64,000 nt of DNA from DASYGT01 sp035999365 (GTDB taxonomy: Bacteria > Actinomycetota > Actinomycetes > Mycobacteriales > Jatrophihabitantaceae). A program made the position numbers and the translations under genes. Below are positions 24,905-33,290 of the stretch, piece after piece (position 1 is the first letter of the stretch; each line of letters begins with the position of its first letter). The DNA is taken from positions 16,128 through 80,127 of the forward strand of contig DASYGT010000048.1 in assembly GCA_035999365.1 (NCBI GenBank), given 5' to 3'. The notes under the pieces are model-generated. The model was not told where the DNA came from, searched no databases, and saw nothing but the letters and a program-made list of their open reading frames with translations.

Positions 24905-26170
24905 TCAGGCTCCGATGAGCGAGGACCACAGTGCGGGGAAATCCGGCATGGTCTTCGTCGTCGAGGCGATGTCGTCGACAACGACGCCGTCGACGGCAAG
25001 CCCGATGACTGCGCCTGCCGTGGCCATGCGGTGATCGGCATAGGCACGCCACGTCGCGCCGTGCAGCCGTCGCGGTCGGATGGTCAGCCGATCGGATTGT
25101 TCGCTCACCTCGCCGCCGAGGCGGGTGAGCTCGGTGGCGAGTGCGGCGAGCCGGTCTGTCTCATGACCGCGCAAGTGCCCGATGCCCCGCAGCGTCGACG
25201 GTGTCGACGCGAGCGCCGCCACAGCCGCGATGACCGGCGTCAGCTCGCCGACATCGTGCAGATCGACATCGATGCCCGTGATCTCGGCACCACCGCTCAC
25301 GACGAGACCGTCGGCATTAGCGGACACCGAGGCGCCGAGCTGCGTCAACAGGTTCCGCAGCGCGTCGCCGGCCTGCGTCGTCGACAGGGGCCAGCCCGGC
25401 ACCGTCACCGTCCCGCCAGTGACCACCGCGGCCGCGAGAAACGGTGCGGCGTTGGACAGATCCGGTTCGATGGTCCAGTCCTGCGCGCGGATTCGCCCCG
25501 GCAGGACGACCCAACTCGACGGCCCGGTCGCGGCGGCGTCCACACCCGCCCGGCGCACCATGTCCAGGCTCATCTCGATGTGCGGCGCCGACGGAACGCG
25601 TTCGTCGCCGACATGGACGACCTCGATGCCGTTGCCGTAGCGGGCTGCCGACAGCAGCAGACCGGAGACGAACTGCGACGATGCCGCCGCGTCGATCCTC
25701 ACCTGTCCGCCTTTGACGGCGCCGCTTGCTCGGATGGTGAACGGCAGCCGGCCGCGGTCGTCGTCATCGACGACGACGCCGGCCTGGCGCAATCCGTCGA
25801 TGAGCGTGGCCATCGGCCGCTCGCGTGCGTAGCTGTCGCCGTCGAAACGCACGGAGCCCGTCGCGAGCGCGGCCAGCGGCGGTACGAAGCGCATTACCGT
25901 GCCGGCCAGCCCGGTGTCGACGTCCGCACCATGCAGCGTCGCGGGGTGGATTTCGCAGTCCTCGCCCACCCGTTCGATGTGCGTCCCCAGATCGGTCAGC
26001 GCCCGCGCCATCAGTTCGGTATCCCGCGCCCAGAGCGGCGCCCTGATCCGTGACGTGCCGTCTGCCAGCGCGGACAGCACGAGCGCGCGATTGGTGAGCG
26101 ACTTCGACCCGGGCAGCGTGACGACGCCGCTCACCGGGCCGTCAGCATGCGGCGCCGGCCAGGGTTGCAC
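24905..26170 (-). CDS. aroA: 3-phosphoshikimate 1-carboxyvinyltransferase (EPSP synthase)
   Basis: This 421-residue enzyme of the shikimate pathway shows LPGSKSLTNRALVLSALADG near the start for shikimate-3-phosphate binding, and LFLAAAVVTGG-like and HRMATAGAVIGL segments near the end. I place the start at GTG 26170, because the protein then begins VQPWPAP, like mycobacterial AroA. ATG 26209 is an in-frame alternative that would overlap the start codon of the divergent SRAP gene. Confidence 0.93.
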   Translation of the reverse strand: MQPWPAPHADGPVSGVVTLPGSKSLTNRALVLSALADGTSRIRAPLWARDTELMARALTDLGTHIERVGEDCEIHPATLHGADVDTGLAGTVMRFVPPLAALATGSVRFDGDSYARERPMATLIDGLRQAGVVVDDDDRGRLPFTIRASGAVKGGQVRIDAAASSQFVSGLLLSAARYGNGIEVVHVGDERVPSAPHIEMSLDMVRRAGVDAAATGPSSWVVLPGRIRAQDWTIEPDLSNAAPFLAAAVVTGGTVTVPGWPLSTTQAGDALRNLLTQLGASVSANADGLVVSGGAEITGIDVDLHDVGELTPVIAAVAALASTPSTLRGIGHLRGHETDRLAALATELTRLGGEVSEQSDRLTIRPRRLHGATWRAYADHRMATAGAVIGLAVDGVVVDDIASTTKTMPDFPALWSSLIGA

Positions 26171-26207
26171 ATCCGCAGTCTGCCGTACCGCCGGTACCGT
26201 CGATGCC

Positions 26208-26948
26208 ATGTGCGGTAGGTACGTCTCGGTGCGTTCGGATGCAGACCTGGTCGACGAGTTCGACGCCATCGATGCAACCTCGGGCGTGACGGTGGAACCG
26301 GACTACAACATCGCGCCGACGAAGCCGGTGCGCGTGGTCGTCAACCGACCCCTTCGCGATGCCGAGGGTCGCCCGGCCGCGTTGCCCACGAGGCAGCTAC
26401 GGGTGGTCTCGTGGGGACTCGTGCCGTCGTGGGCGAAAGACCGCAGCACGGCCTCGCGCATGTTCAATGCGCGGCTGGAAAGTGTCGCCACCAAACCGGC
26501 GTTCCGCCGGGCGTACGCGAAGCGCCGGTGCCTGGTACCGGCCGACGGGTGGTACGAGTGGCAGCAAAGCGAGTCGGGCCGCAAGCAGCCGATGTACATG
26601 ACGCCCAGCGACGGCCACCTGCTTGCCTTCGCCGGCCTCTACGAATTCTGGGGCCCTCCGGGTGAGACGATCACGACCTGCACGATCATCACCAGCCCCT
26701 CCGCGGGCGAGCTGGCTGCGATCCACGACAGGATGCCGCTCGTGCTCGCCGCCCCCGCGTGGGAACGCTGGCTCGATCCCCGCGTCGACGACCCTGCCGA
26801 TCTGCTCGCTCCATGGGACGAGGCGCGCGGGGAACACCTCGAGCTGCGGCCCGTGGACACGACGGTCAACAGCGTCGACAACAACGGTCCCGAGTTGATC
26901 CGCCTCGTCGAGCCCGAACCGCAACCTGAACCGCAGCGGCTGTTCTGA
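26208..26948 (+). CDS. SRAP-family protein (HMCES/YedK), abasic-site DNA-protein crosslinker
   Basis: This 246-residue protein starts MCGRYV. Cys2 is the residue that, after removal of Met1, forms a thiazolidine link with abasic sites in single-stranded DNA. The other family motifs are present: MFNARLESV, CLVPADGWYEW and a late HDRMPLVL with the catalytic His. It shields abasic sites from cleavage. Only 37 bases separate its start from aroA, so both promoters must be compact. The pairing with aroA is conserved in several actinobacteria. Confidence 0.93.
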   Translation: MCGRYVSVRSDADLVDEFDAIDATSGVTVEPDYNIAPTKPVRVVVNRPLRDAEGRPAALPTRQLRVVSWGLVPSWAKDRSTASRMFNARLESVATKPAFRRAYAKRRCLVPADGWYEWQQSESGRKQPMYMTPSDGHLLAFAGLYEFWGPPGETITTCTIITSPSAGELAAIHDRMPLVLAAPAWERWLDPRVDDPADLLAPWDEARGEHLELRPVDTTVNSVDNNGPELIRLVEPEPQPEPQRLF

Positions 26949-26950
26949 CG

Positions 26951-27595
26951 ATGCCCGTGGCGACAACCCGCATCGAGGTCGAGACGCCGTCGGGACCGGG
27001 CTGGATCGACCTTGACCGCCCCGCCCGCACCGCTCGCGCAGTCCTCGCGCTCGGTCACGGGGCAGGGGGTGGCGTGACGGCGCCGGACCTTGTCGCGGTT
27101 CGCGACGCGGCCCTCGGTGCAGGGTTTGCCGTCGCCCGCATCACCCAGCCGTATCGAGTTGCGGGCAGGCGCGCACCGGCGCCCGCGCCGAGGCTGGACG
27201 AGGCGTGGATCGCGATCGTCGAGCACCTGCGGCGCCAGCGCTCGCTGGCATCGGTCGCCCTGATTCAGGGCGGCCGGTCGAGCGGTGCGCGGGTGGCCTG
27301 CAGGACCGCCGGCGCGCTCGGGGCGGCAGCGGTCGTCGCGCTCGCCTTCCCGCTGCATCCGCCGGGCAACCCGGCACGTACGCGAATCGAGGAATTGGTC
27401 CTGCCGACCGTGCCGGTGCTCGTCGTTCAGGGCGATCGGGACGCGTTCGGGATGCCGCCCGCATCGGCCGCCGCCCGTCTCGTCGTCATCGACGGTGCCG
27501 ATCATTCGCTGAAGCGGTCGACGGCACAGATCGGGCGCGCCGTTGTTGAGTTTGTCGACAGCGTGTTGGCCGCACCGCCTGCGCCGAACGCCTGA
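26951..27595 (+). CDS. Alpha/beta-hydrolase-like protein (KANL3/Tex30 family)
   Basis: This 214-residue protein has the alpha/beta-hydrolase order: ALGHGAGGG oxyanion region, nucleophile elbow GGRSSGARVA with the Ser, acid in VQGDRDAFG, and His in DGADHSLK. The short KANL3/Tex30 family is widespread, with no settled substrate. It lies two bases after the SRAP gene, probably in the same transcript. Confidence 0.8.
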   Translation: MPVATTRIEVETPSGPGWIDLDRPARTARAVLALGHGAGGGVTAPDLVAVRDAALGAGFAVARITQPYRVAGRRAPAPAPRLDEAWIAIVEHLRRQRSLASVALIQGGRSSGARVACRTAGALGAAAVVALAFPLHPPGNPARTRIEELVLPTVPVLVVQGDRDAFGMPPASAAARLVVIDGADHSLKRSTAQIGRAVVEFVDSVLAAPPAPNA

Positions 27596-27597
27596 AC

Positions 27598-28071
27598 TCA
27601 ACAGGCGATCGGCGCACCGAGCGCCTGGGTCAGGCGGAACAGGTCATCAGGGGGGAGCTGCAACTGCAGTCCCCGCTTGCCTGCGGAGACGTACACCGTC
27701 TCGAACCGCCTGGCCGACTCGTCGATCACCAGCGGCAGCCGCGCCCGCTGCCCGAGCGGTGAGATGCCGCCGACCACGTAGCCGGTCGCCCGTGCGGCCG
27801 CCACCGGATCGGCCATCTCCGCCCGCTTGGCCCCGAGCGCCGCCGCGAGAGCCTTGAGGTCGAGCTTTCCTGCGACCGGGACGAGGGCACAGATCAGCTT
27901 GCCGTCGACGGTGGTGATGAGCGTCTTGAAGATGCGGTCGGGCGCCACGCCGAGAGCCGCCGCCGCCTCGTCACCGAATGCCTCGGTTCGGGGGTCGTGG
28001 GGGTAGGGGTGCAGGCTGAACGCCACCCTTTCGCGGGTCAGCAGCGCGGTCGCAGGCGTTCCGGTGGCCAC
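27598..28071 (-). CDS. ybaK: Cys-tRNA(Pro)/Cys-tRNA(Cys) deacylase-like protein YbaK
   Basis: This 157-residue YbaK-type editing protein hydrolyses Cys mischarged on tRNA(Pro). Signature parts are FKTLITTVDGKLICALVPV, the Lys in LGAKRAEMAD, and GYVVGGISPLGQRARLPLVID. Length and motifs are canonical. The gene is convergent with the hydrolase and lies opposite the sigR promoter region. Confidence 0.9.
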   Translation of the reverse strand: MATGTPATALLTRERVAFSLHPYPHDPRTEAFGDEAAAALGVAPDRIFKTLITTVDGKLICALVPVAGKLDLKALAAALGAKRAEMADPVAAARATGYVVGGISPLGQRARLPLVIDESARRFETVYVSAGKRGLQLQLPPDDLFRLTQALGAPIAC

Positions 28072-28085
28072 CTGGCGAGCCTATG

Positions 28086-28113
28086 GGGAATGCGCAACCG
28101 CCCTCGACTGGTT
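28086..28113 (+). promoter_or_regulatory. Candidate SigR-type promoter upstream of sigR
   Basis: GGGAAT (28086-28091) is followed after 19 bp by GTT (28111-28113). SigR/SigH promoters have GGAAT and GTT separated by about 18 bp, so this is one base long. It would start a transcript near 28124 that includes the upstream in-frame ATG codons at 28151 and 28175. SigR autoregulation is well known in Streptomyces and mycobacteria. Confidence 0.5.
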
Positions 28114-28315
28114 CCCCCTGAGCCGGTCCGATCATCGGTCCGGGGCGTGAATGGTGAGAAGGACGGGTGCAGGCATGCCGGTAGCAGAGCGCGCGCGCCG
28201 TGAACGGGCGGTGTCGCGGACCTACGCTCCGTGGCCGGGTGAGCCCTGGCCGGTCGGCGCAGCAGTGGCGGGCACCGTATCCTCCAAGCAGAACGCGACC
28301 GAGCAAAGGAGCGCA

Positions 28316-28936
28316 GTGGCGGACGATTCGGCCGACACCAGGCGGGCGCGCGCGGACGAAAGTGTCGAGGCGCGCACCGCGCGGTTCGAGCGTGACGCTC
28401 TGCCGTATCTCGACCAGCTCTACGCCGCCGCGATGCGGATGACGCGCAACCCCTCGGACGCCGAGGACCTCGTTCAGGAGACCTTCGTCAAGGCATTCGC
28501 GGCTTTCCACCAGTTCACCGAGGGCACCAACCTCAAGGCCTGGCTGTACCGCATCCTGACGAACACGTTCATCAACAACTACCGCAAGAAGCAGCGCTCC
28601 CCGCAGGAGTCCAACAACGAGGATGTCGAGGACTGGCAGCTCGCGCGGGCAGAGTCGCACACCTCCACCGGCCTTCGTTCGGCTGAGATGGAGGCGCTCG
28701 ACCACCTTCCGGATTCCGACGTGAAGGACGCGCTGCAAGCGCTGCCGGAGGACTTCCGGCTGGCGGTGTATCTCGCCGACGTCGAGGGCTTCGCGTACAA
28801 AGAGATCGCCGAGATCATGGGCACGCCGATCGGAACCGTTATGTCGCGTCTGCATCGCGGCCGCAAGCAGCTGCAGAGCCTGCTCGCGGACTACGCGCGC
28901 GAACGTGGCTTGATCCCAGCGGGGGTGGAGTCGTGA
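28316..28936 (+). CDS. sigR: Thiol-oxidative-stress ECF sigma factor SigR (SigH)
   Basis: This 206-residue ECF sigma factor has region 2 (YLDQLYAAAMRMTRNPSDAEDLVQETF, KAWLYRILTNTFINNYRKKQR) and region 4 (LPEDFRLAVYLADVEGFAYKEIAEIMGTPIGTVMSRLHRGRKQL). The neighbouring zinc anti-sigma gene identifies it as SigR/SigH, which drives thioredoxin and other thiol-defence genes. GTG 28316 is preceded by AAAGGAG. The frame stays open upstream with ATG codons at 28151 and 28175, which could make a longer isoform. Confidence 0.93.
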   Translation: MADDSADTRRARADESVEARTARFERDALPYLDQLYAAAMRMTRNPSDAEDLVQETFVKAFAAFHQFTEGTNLKAWLYRILTNTFINNYRKKQRSPQESNNEDVEDWQLARAESHTSTGLRSAEMEALDHLPDSDVKDALQALPEDFRLAVYLADVEGFAYKEIAEIMGTPIGTVMSRLHRGRKQLQSLLADYARERGLIPAGVES

Positions 28937-29223
28937 GCGGCTTGGGCTTCGGGCCGGGGAACATCGATTGCGATGACGTCCTCAAGGACTTGTACCTCTA
29001 TCTGGACGACGAGTCAGACGAACGCCTGCGCAACCGCATCCGTCAGCACCTCGACGCGTGTGCCCCCTGCCTGAAGCAGTACGGGCTCGAGCAGGACGTC
29101 CGCTCGCTGATCGCCCGGTGTTGCGGCGGCGACCGCGCGCCCGAAAGCCTGCACACTCGCATTCGCGTACGCATCACCGAGGTGTCGCTCGAGACCTCAC
29201 ACCTGGAATACCGCGCCGAATAA
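28933..29223 (+). CDS. rsrA: Redox-sensing zinc anti-sigma factor RsrA (RshA)
   Basis: This 96-residue protein has the ZAS motif H-x3-C-x2-C (His39, Cys43, Cys46), an N-terminal Cys13, and a CC pair in IARCCGGD, all as in RsrA. RsrA holds SigR while reduced and zinc-bound; oxidation forms disulfides and releases the sigma factor. The GTG overlaps the sigR stop, so both are made in step. Confidence 0.93.
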   Translation: MSGLGFGPGNIDCDDVLKDLYLYLDDESDERLRNRIRQHLDACAPCLKQYGLEQDVRSLIARCCGGDRAPESLHTRIRVRITEVSLETSHLEYRAE

Positions 29224-29227
29224 CCGC

Positions 29228-30877
29228 TCAGGCAGGCGCTGCCGGGGTCGGCGCCGGTTGCGGGTCGACGGGGCTCGCTGCCGACGGCGTATCCGAGTAG
29301 TAGTCCTCCGGTTGGGTCGCGTCCGTTCCTGCCGGCGCGTTGAGCAATCGCAGCGCGACAGTCAGCACGACGGTAACCACGATGTTGACGAGCAGCGCGG
29401 TCACTGCGACGTAGACCTTCGTATGGGTGCCGGGGAACAGCGCCAGCGAGCTGCCGAAGTGTTTGGTCGTCGGTGACGCCTGGTGGTAGGCGACAACCGT
29501 TCCGTAGACCATGGCCACCGCCCAGCCGACGAGTAGCGCCCAACGATGCAGCCATCGGGTGTACAGGCCGGCCACGATCGAGAGGATCGTCTGCAGGATC
29601 CACACGCCGCCGAGCAGCTGCAGGTTGATCGCGTTCTGCCGATCCATCCCGAGCACGAACACGAGTGCGCCGAACTTGACCACCAGCGACGTGATCTTCG
29701 CGACGGTGGCCTCGTGCTTCGGTGACGCATCGCGTACCAGGAACTCGCGGTAGACGTTGCGCGTGAACAGGTTCGCGGCCGCTATCGACATGATCGCCGC
29801 CGGCACCAGCGCGCCGATCGCGATCGCGGCGAACGCGACTCCGGCGAACCAGCTGGGAAACACCTGGTCGAAGAAGTGCGGCACGACGAGCTGGGCGTTC
29901 GGCTTGCCGTCCTGACCGATCACCGAGGTCTTCTTGTACACCGCAGCGAAGCCGAGCAGGGCGAGCATCCCGAGCATCAACGAGTACGTCGGCAGGATCG
30001 CCGCGTTGCGGCGAATGACGGTGCGACTTCGCCCGGCGAGCACGCCGGTGACCGAGTGCGGATACATGAACAGCGCAAGGGCGGAGCCGAACGCGAGCGT
30101 GCCGTAGGCCCAATAGGTCGAGCTGTTCGGGATGAACGTCGCACCCTTCACCTTCGCGGTCTTGGCGTGGGCGGCATCGAACATCCCACCGAAACCGATC
30201 TTCACGCCGATGTAGACGATCGCGACGATGATGACGAGATAGATCAGGGTGTCCTTCACGAATGCGATCAGAGCGGGCGCGCGCAGCCCGGAGGAGTACG
30301 TGTAGGCCGCCAGGGCTGCGAAGGCGATGATCAGCGGCAGGTCTCGCACGAACCAGTTGCCTGAGCCGCCCAGCCCCATCGTGTCGAGCACCGCTTGGAT
30401 GCCGACCAGCTGCAAGGCGATGTAGGGCATCGTCGCGACGATGCCGGTGATGGCGACCGCAAGCGCGAGTCCCCGGCTGTCGTAGCGTCCCCGCACGAAG
30501 TCCGCCGGCGTCACCCACCCGTGCCGATGCGACACGCTCCAGAGGCGCGGCATGAAGATGAAGATCAGCGGGTACACGACGATCGTGTACGGCACGGCGA
30601 AGAACCCGCTGACCGCCCCGGTCGCAAACATGGCCGCGGGGACGGCGACGAACGTGTAAGCGGTGTACAGGTCGCCGCCGAGCAGGAACCAGGTCACCAC
30701 GGTGCCGAAACCGCGGCCGCCGAGGCCCCACTCGTCCAGGCTGTCCATTGATTCCGCGCGTCGCCACCGCACTGCGACGAAGCCGCCGAGGGTGACGAGC
30801 AGGAAGAAGAAGATGACGACGCCGAGTTCGACGCCGTTGACCCCGCGTCCCGACGCAAGCGTGGCGAGGCCGCTCAT
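29228..30877 (-). CDS. Sodium:solute symporter family transporter
   Basis: This 549-residue membrane protein of the SSS family has about 13 helices. Typical parts are WGLGGRGFGTVVTWFLLGGD near the start, FVAVPAAMFATG, and a Pro/Ala-rich cytoplasmic tail. With the small membrane protein before it, the pair resembles actinobacterial carboxylate (acetate/pyruvate-like) uptake systems. Substrate remains inferred. The ATG overlaps the stop of the DUF3311 gene. Confidence 0.87.
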   Translation of the reverse strand: MSGLATLASGRGVNGVELGVVIFFFLLVTLGGFVAVRWRRAESMDSLDEWGLGGRGFGTVVTWFLLGGDLYTAYTFVAVPAAMFATGAVSGFFAVPYTIVVYPLIFIFMPRLWSVSHRHGWVTPADFVRGRYDSRGLALAVAITGIVATMPYIALQLVGIQAVLDTMGLGGSGNWFVRDLPLIIAFAALAAYTYSSGLRAPALIAFVKDTLIYLVIIVAIVYIGVKIGFGGMFDAAHAKTAKVKGATFIPNSSTYWAYGTLAFGSALALFMYPHSVTGVLAGRSRTVIRRNAAILPTYSLMLGMLALLGFAAVYKKTSVIGQDGKPNAQLVVPHFFDQVFPSWFAGVAFAAIAIGALVPAAIMSIAAANLFTRNVYREFLVRDASPKHEATVAKITSLVVKFGALVFVLGMDRQNAINLQLLGGVWILQTILSIVAGLYTRWLHRWALLVGWAVAMVYGTVVAYHQASPTTKHFGSSLALFPGTHTKVYVAVTALLVNIVVTVVLTVALRLLNAPAGTDATQPEDYYSDTPSAASPVDPQPAPTPAAPA

Positions 30878-31116
30878 CGGGGTGTCCTGTCGCGTCGTGC
30901 GTGCCGCAGCACGAGATACGCCGCCCAGGTGAAGGCGGACGCCAGAAAGACCCACATGAACTGATACCAGTAGAAGAAGGGGAAGCCCAACAGGCGCGGG
31001 CCGTCCTTCGCATATACCGGGACGATCGCCAGCGCGATCAGCGGTACTGCGAGCAGCACACCCGCGGCGATCATCGCGCCGGCGGGCAGTGGTCGGGGGC
31101 GTCCGGTCGGCTGCAT
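30874..31116 (-). CDS. DUF3311 small membrane protein, symporter partner
   Basis: This 80-residue protein has two membrane helices and the DUF3311 core PFFYWYQFMWVFLASAFTWAAY. Genes of this family usually precede an SSS symporter, probably as an accessory subunit. GGAGGT eight bases upstream supports ATG 31116. It is coupled to the symporter by an ATGA overlap and is divergent from pdtaS. Confidence 0.85.
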   Translation of the reverse strand: MQPTGRPRPLPAGAMIAAGVLLAVPLIALAIVPVYAKDGPRLLGFPFFYWYQFMWVFLASAFTWAAYLVLRHARRDRTPR

Positions 31117-31234
31117 CGCGACCTCCAGATCATGGCTGTGAGCGACGTCACCTCTGCATCTGGGACTGGCTACCCAGCCCGTCCGTTGCCCAAACCGGGG
31201 CATCCGTGCGGCAGGCGTGGCAGGCTGACGCCCG

Positions 31235-32749
31235 ATGTCCGCCCTCTCCGATCTGCTCGCCGCGCGTACGCCACTCACCGACGCGCAGGTGGTGCATATC
31301 CAGCGTCTCGTCGGCGAGTGGCAGTTGCTGTCGGATCTTGCGTTCGCCGATCTGCTGCTCTGGGTGCCTGTCACCGTCGCGGTCGGTGAAGCGGGCAGTG
31401 TCGACGCCTTCCTGTGCGCAGCGCAGTGCCGGCCGACGACGGGCCCGACGGCATATCAGAACGATCAGGTAGGCGTGCTGCTGCGCGGATCACGATCGGT
31501 CCCGCTACGCGTCGCTCTGACGGAAGGGCGCATCTTCCGCGAGGGTGACGCGGACTGGGAGGGCGACCTGCCGATCCGGCGCGAGGCCATACCCGTACGG
31601 CTCGCCGGAGAGGTCATTGCCGTGCTCGGCAAGGACGCCAACCTGGCCAGCGTGCGCACGCCCAGTCAGCTTGAGCTGGTGTACCTGCAGAGCGCCGCCG
31701 ATCTCGCCGCGATGGTCGCCGACGGAACGTTCCCGGGACCGGACGCCGGGCTCGAGGAGGGTTCCGGTCCGCGCGTCGGGGACGGGGTGGTCCGTCTCGA
31801 GCCCGATCGCACGATCATCTACGCCAGCCCCAATGCGCTGTCGGCATTCAGCCGCCTCGGCGTCACCGGCAATGTGCTCGGCGAGCCCATCGACGCGCTC
31901 ACGAGCACCGTCGCCGACGATCCGTTCGATGCGGGAGATCTCGCCCTCGCCGTCAGCACGGCGATCGAAGGTGGGCAGCCGGCGAGCATCGAGGTCGACG
32001 GCGGAGGGGCGACGGTGCTGTTCCGCGCACTTCCGTTACGGCCGCGCGGGGAGACGCTCGGCGCCCTCTTGCTCATGCAGGACGTGACCGAACTGCGCCG
32101 TCGCGATCGTCAGATCATGAGCAAGGACGCCACGATCCGCGAGATCCATCACCGAGTGAAGAACAATTTGCAGACGGTGGCCGCGCTGCTGCGACTGCAG
32201 GCCCGACGGGTATCCGTTCCGGAGGCCCGGATCGCCCTCGAGGAGTCGATGCGCCGAGTGAGCTCGATCGCGCTCGTGCACGAGACGCTGTCGGTGTCGA
32301 TGGACGAAACTGTCGATTTCGATGATGTCGTCGACCGCCTGCTCGGAATGCTCTCCGACGTCATGGGCTCGACCTCCCGCATCGAGGTCAGCCGCACCGG
32401 CAGCTTCGGTGACATCCCGGCCGAGGTCGCCACCGCCCTCGTGCTCGTCCTGACCGAGCTCGTGCAGAACGCGATCGAGCACGCGTTTCCCGGCCGTGAG
32501 ACCGGGCTGATCGAGGTGATCGCCGCGCGGGCACGGGGCCGGCTGACGGTGACGATCCGCGACGACGGCGTCGGTTTGCCCGCCGACTTCACCGTGGTGT
32601 CATCAGATCGGCTGGGGTTGCAGATAGTGCAGACGCTGGTGTCAGCGGAACTGGATGGGACGGTCGAGTTCAGCGCCCATGACGGCGGTGTCGGCACCGC
32701 GGCGGTGGTGTCGATGCCGCTGGGCAGCAAGGCCCGGGTGGGCGGCTAG
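31235..32749 (+). CDS. pdtaS: Sensor histidine kinase PdtaS
   Basis: This 504-residue soluble kinase has an N-terminal GAF-like domain (about 1-150), a PAS domain (about 180-290), a HisKA_2 dimer domain with REIHHRVKNNLQTVAALLRL (His305/306), and a HATPase domain with LTELVQNAIEHAF and IRDDGVGLP. The architecture and its position beside whiB1 match mycobacterial PdtaS. There it signals to the antiterminator-type regulator PdtaR, which is not in this window. Confidence 0.92.
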   Translation: MSALSDLLAARTPLTDAQVVHIQRLVGEWQLLSDLAFADLLLWVPVTVAVGEAGSVDAFLCAAQCRPTTGPTAYQNDQVGVLLRGSRSVPLRVALTEGRIFREGDADWEGDLPIRREAIPVRLAGEVIAVLGKDANLASVRTPSQLELVYLQSAADLAAMVADGTFPGPDAGLEEGSGPRVGDGVVRLEPDRTIIYASPNALSAFSRLGVTGNVLGEPIDALTSTVADDPFDAGDLALAVSTAIEGGQPASIEVDGGGATVLFRALPLRPRGETLGALLLMQDVTELRRRDRQIMSKDATIREIHHRVKNNLQTVAALLRLQARRVSVPEARIALEESMRRVSSIALVHETLSVSMDETVDFDDVVDRLLGMLSDVMGSTSRIEVSRTGSFGDIPAEVATALVLVLTELVQNAIEHAFPGRETGLIEVIAARARGRLTVTIRDDGVGLPADFTVVSSDRLGLQIVQTLVSAELDGTVEFSAHDGGVGTAAVVSMPLGSKARVGG

Positions 32750-32789
32750 CCGACTGCAGGGTCGCGCGACCGGGTCGCCCGAGCCGGGA

Positions 32790-33041
32790 TCAGGCCAGGC
32801 GTGCGCGTGCGCGGGCATTGCGCCGCTTCAGCGCGCGGCGCTCGTCCTCGGACAGCCCGCCCCAGACGCCTGCGTCCTGGCCGCTCTCGAGTGCCCACGC
32901 CAGGCATTCCTGAATGACGGGGCAGCGGCGGCACACCGACTTCGCCTGCTCGATCTGGAGCAAGGCCGGTCCGGTGTTCCCGATGGGGAAGAACAGCTCG
33001 GGGTCTTCGTCACGGCAAATAGCGCGGTGACGCCAGTCCAT
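32790..33041 (-). CDS. whiB1: WhiB-family iron-sulfur regulator WhiB1
   Basis: This 83-residue protein has the four WhiB cysteines at residues 9, 37, 40 and 46, a GVWGGLSEDERR turn, and a basic C-terminus (RALKRRNARARARLA). WhiB1 carries a nitric-oxide-sensitive 4Fe-4S cluster and works with the primary sigma factor. It ends convergent to pdtaS, as in mycobacteria. GAGGAG eight bases upstream supports the ATG. A CRP-type site lies 56 bases upstream of the start codon. Confidence 0.95.
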   Translation of the reverse strand: MDWRHRAICRDEDPELFFPIGNTGPALLQIEQAKSVCRRCPVIQECLAWALESGQDAGVWGGLSEDERRALKRRNARARARLA

Positions 33042-33096
33042 GGATAGATCTCCTCACGTGGGCGACGGCGTAGGGCCGGGGGCCCTTCAGCGTGCT

Positions 33097-33112
33097 TGTG
33101 AATCGTTTCACG
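33097..33112 (-). promoter_or_regulatory. CRP-type binding site upstream of whiB1
   Basis: TGTGA-ATCGTT-TCACG matches the CRP consensus TGTGA-N6-TCACA at nine of ten fixed bases. Its centre is about 63 bases upstream of the whiB1 start codon. In Mycobacterium tuberculosis the cAMP receptor protein controls whiB1 through a similar upstream site, so the same wiring is likely here. Confidence 0.7.
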
Positions 33113-33290
33113 AGCTAGCGCCTGCCGCAAGCGCTGCCGGGGCATTGCTAGCCAAGTCACCCCCAAAGGCGATGACCCGGCGCCGGCATGACGTGCCGAT
33201 GCGGCCGTTGCTGACGTTCTCCAGCTACCGACCTTTGCACCGTACGCGTGATGCAGCCGTGAAGTCGAGGCGAACGTGCGGCAATTCCGG

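Noticed and set aside
26163..26169. GGTTGCA at the aroA start as another ECF element
   Set aside because: It lies at the aroA start codon on the minus strand, and no CGTTT-like box follows at the right distance.
32760..32771. GGTCGCGCGACC palindrome between pdtaS and whiB1 as a terminator
   Set aside because: It has no loop space or T-run and is short; such GC palindromes are frequent in this base composition.
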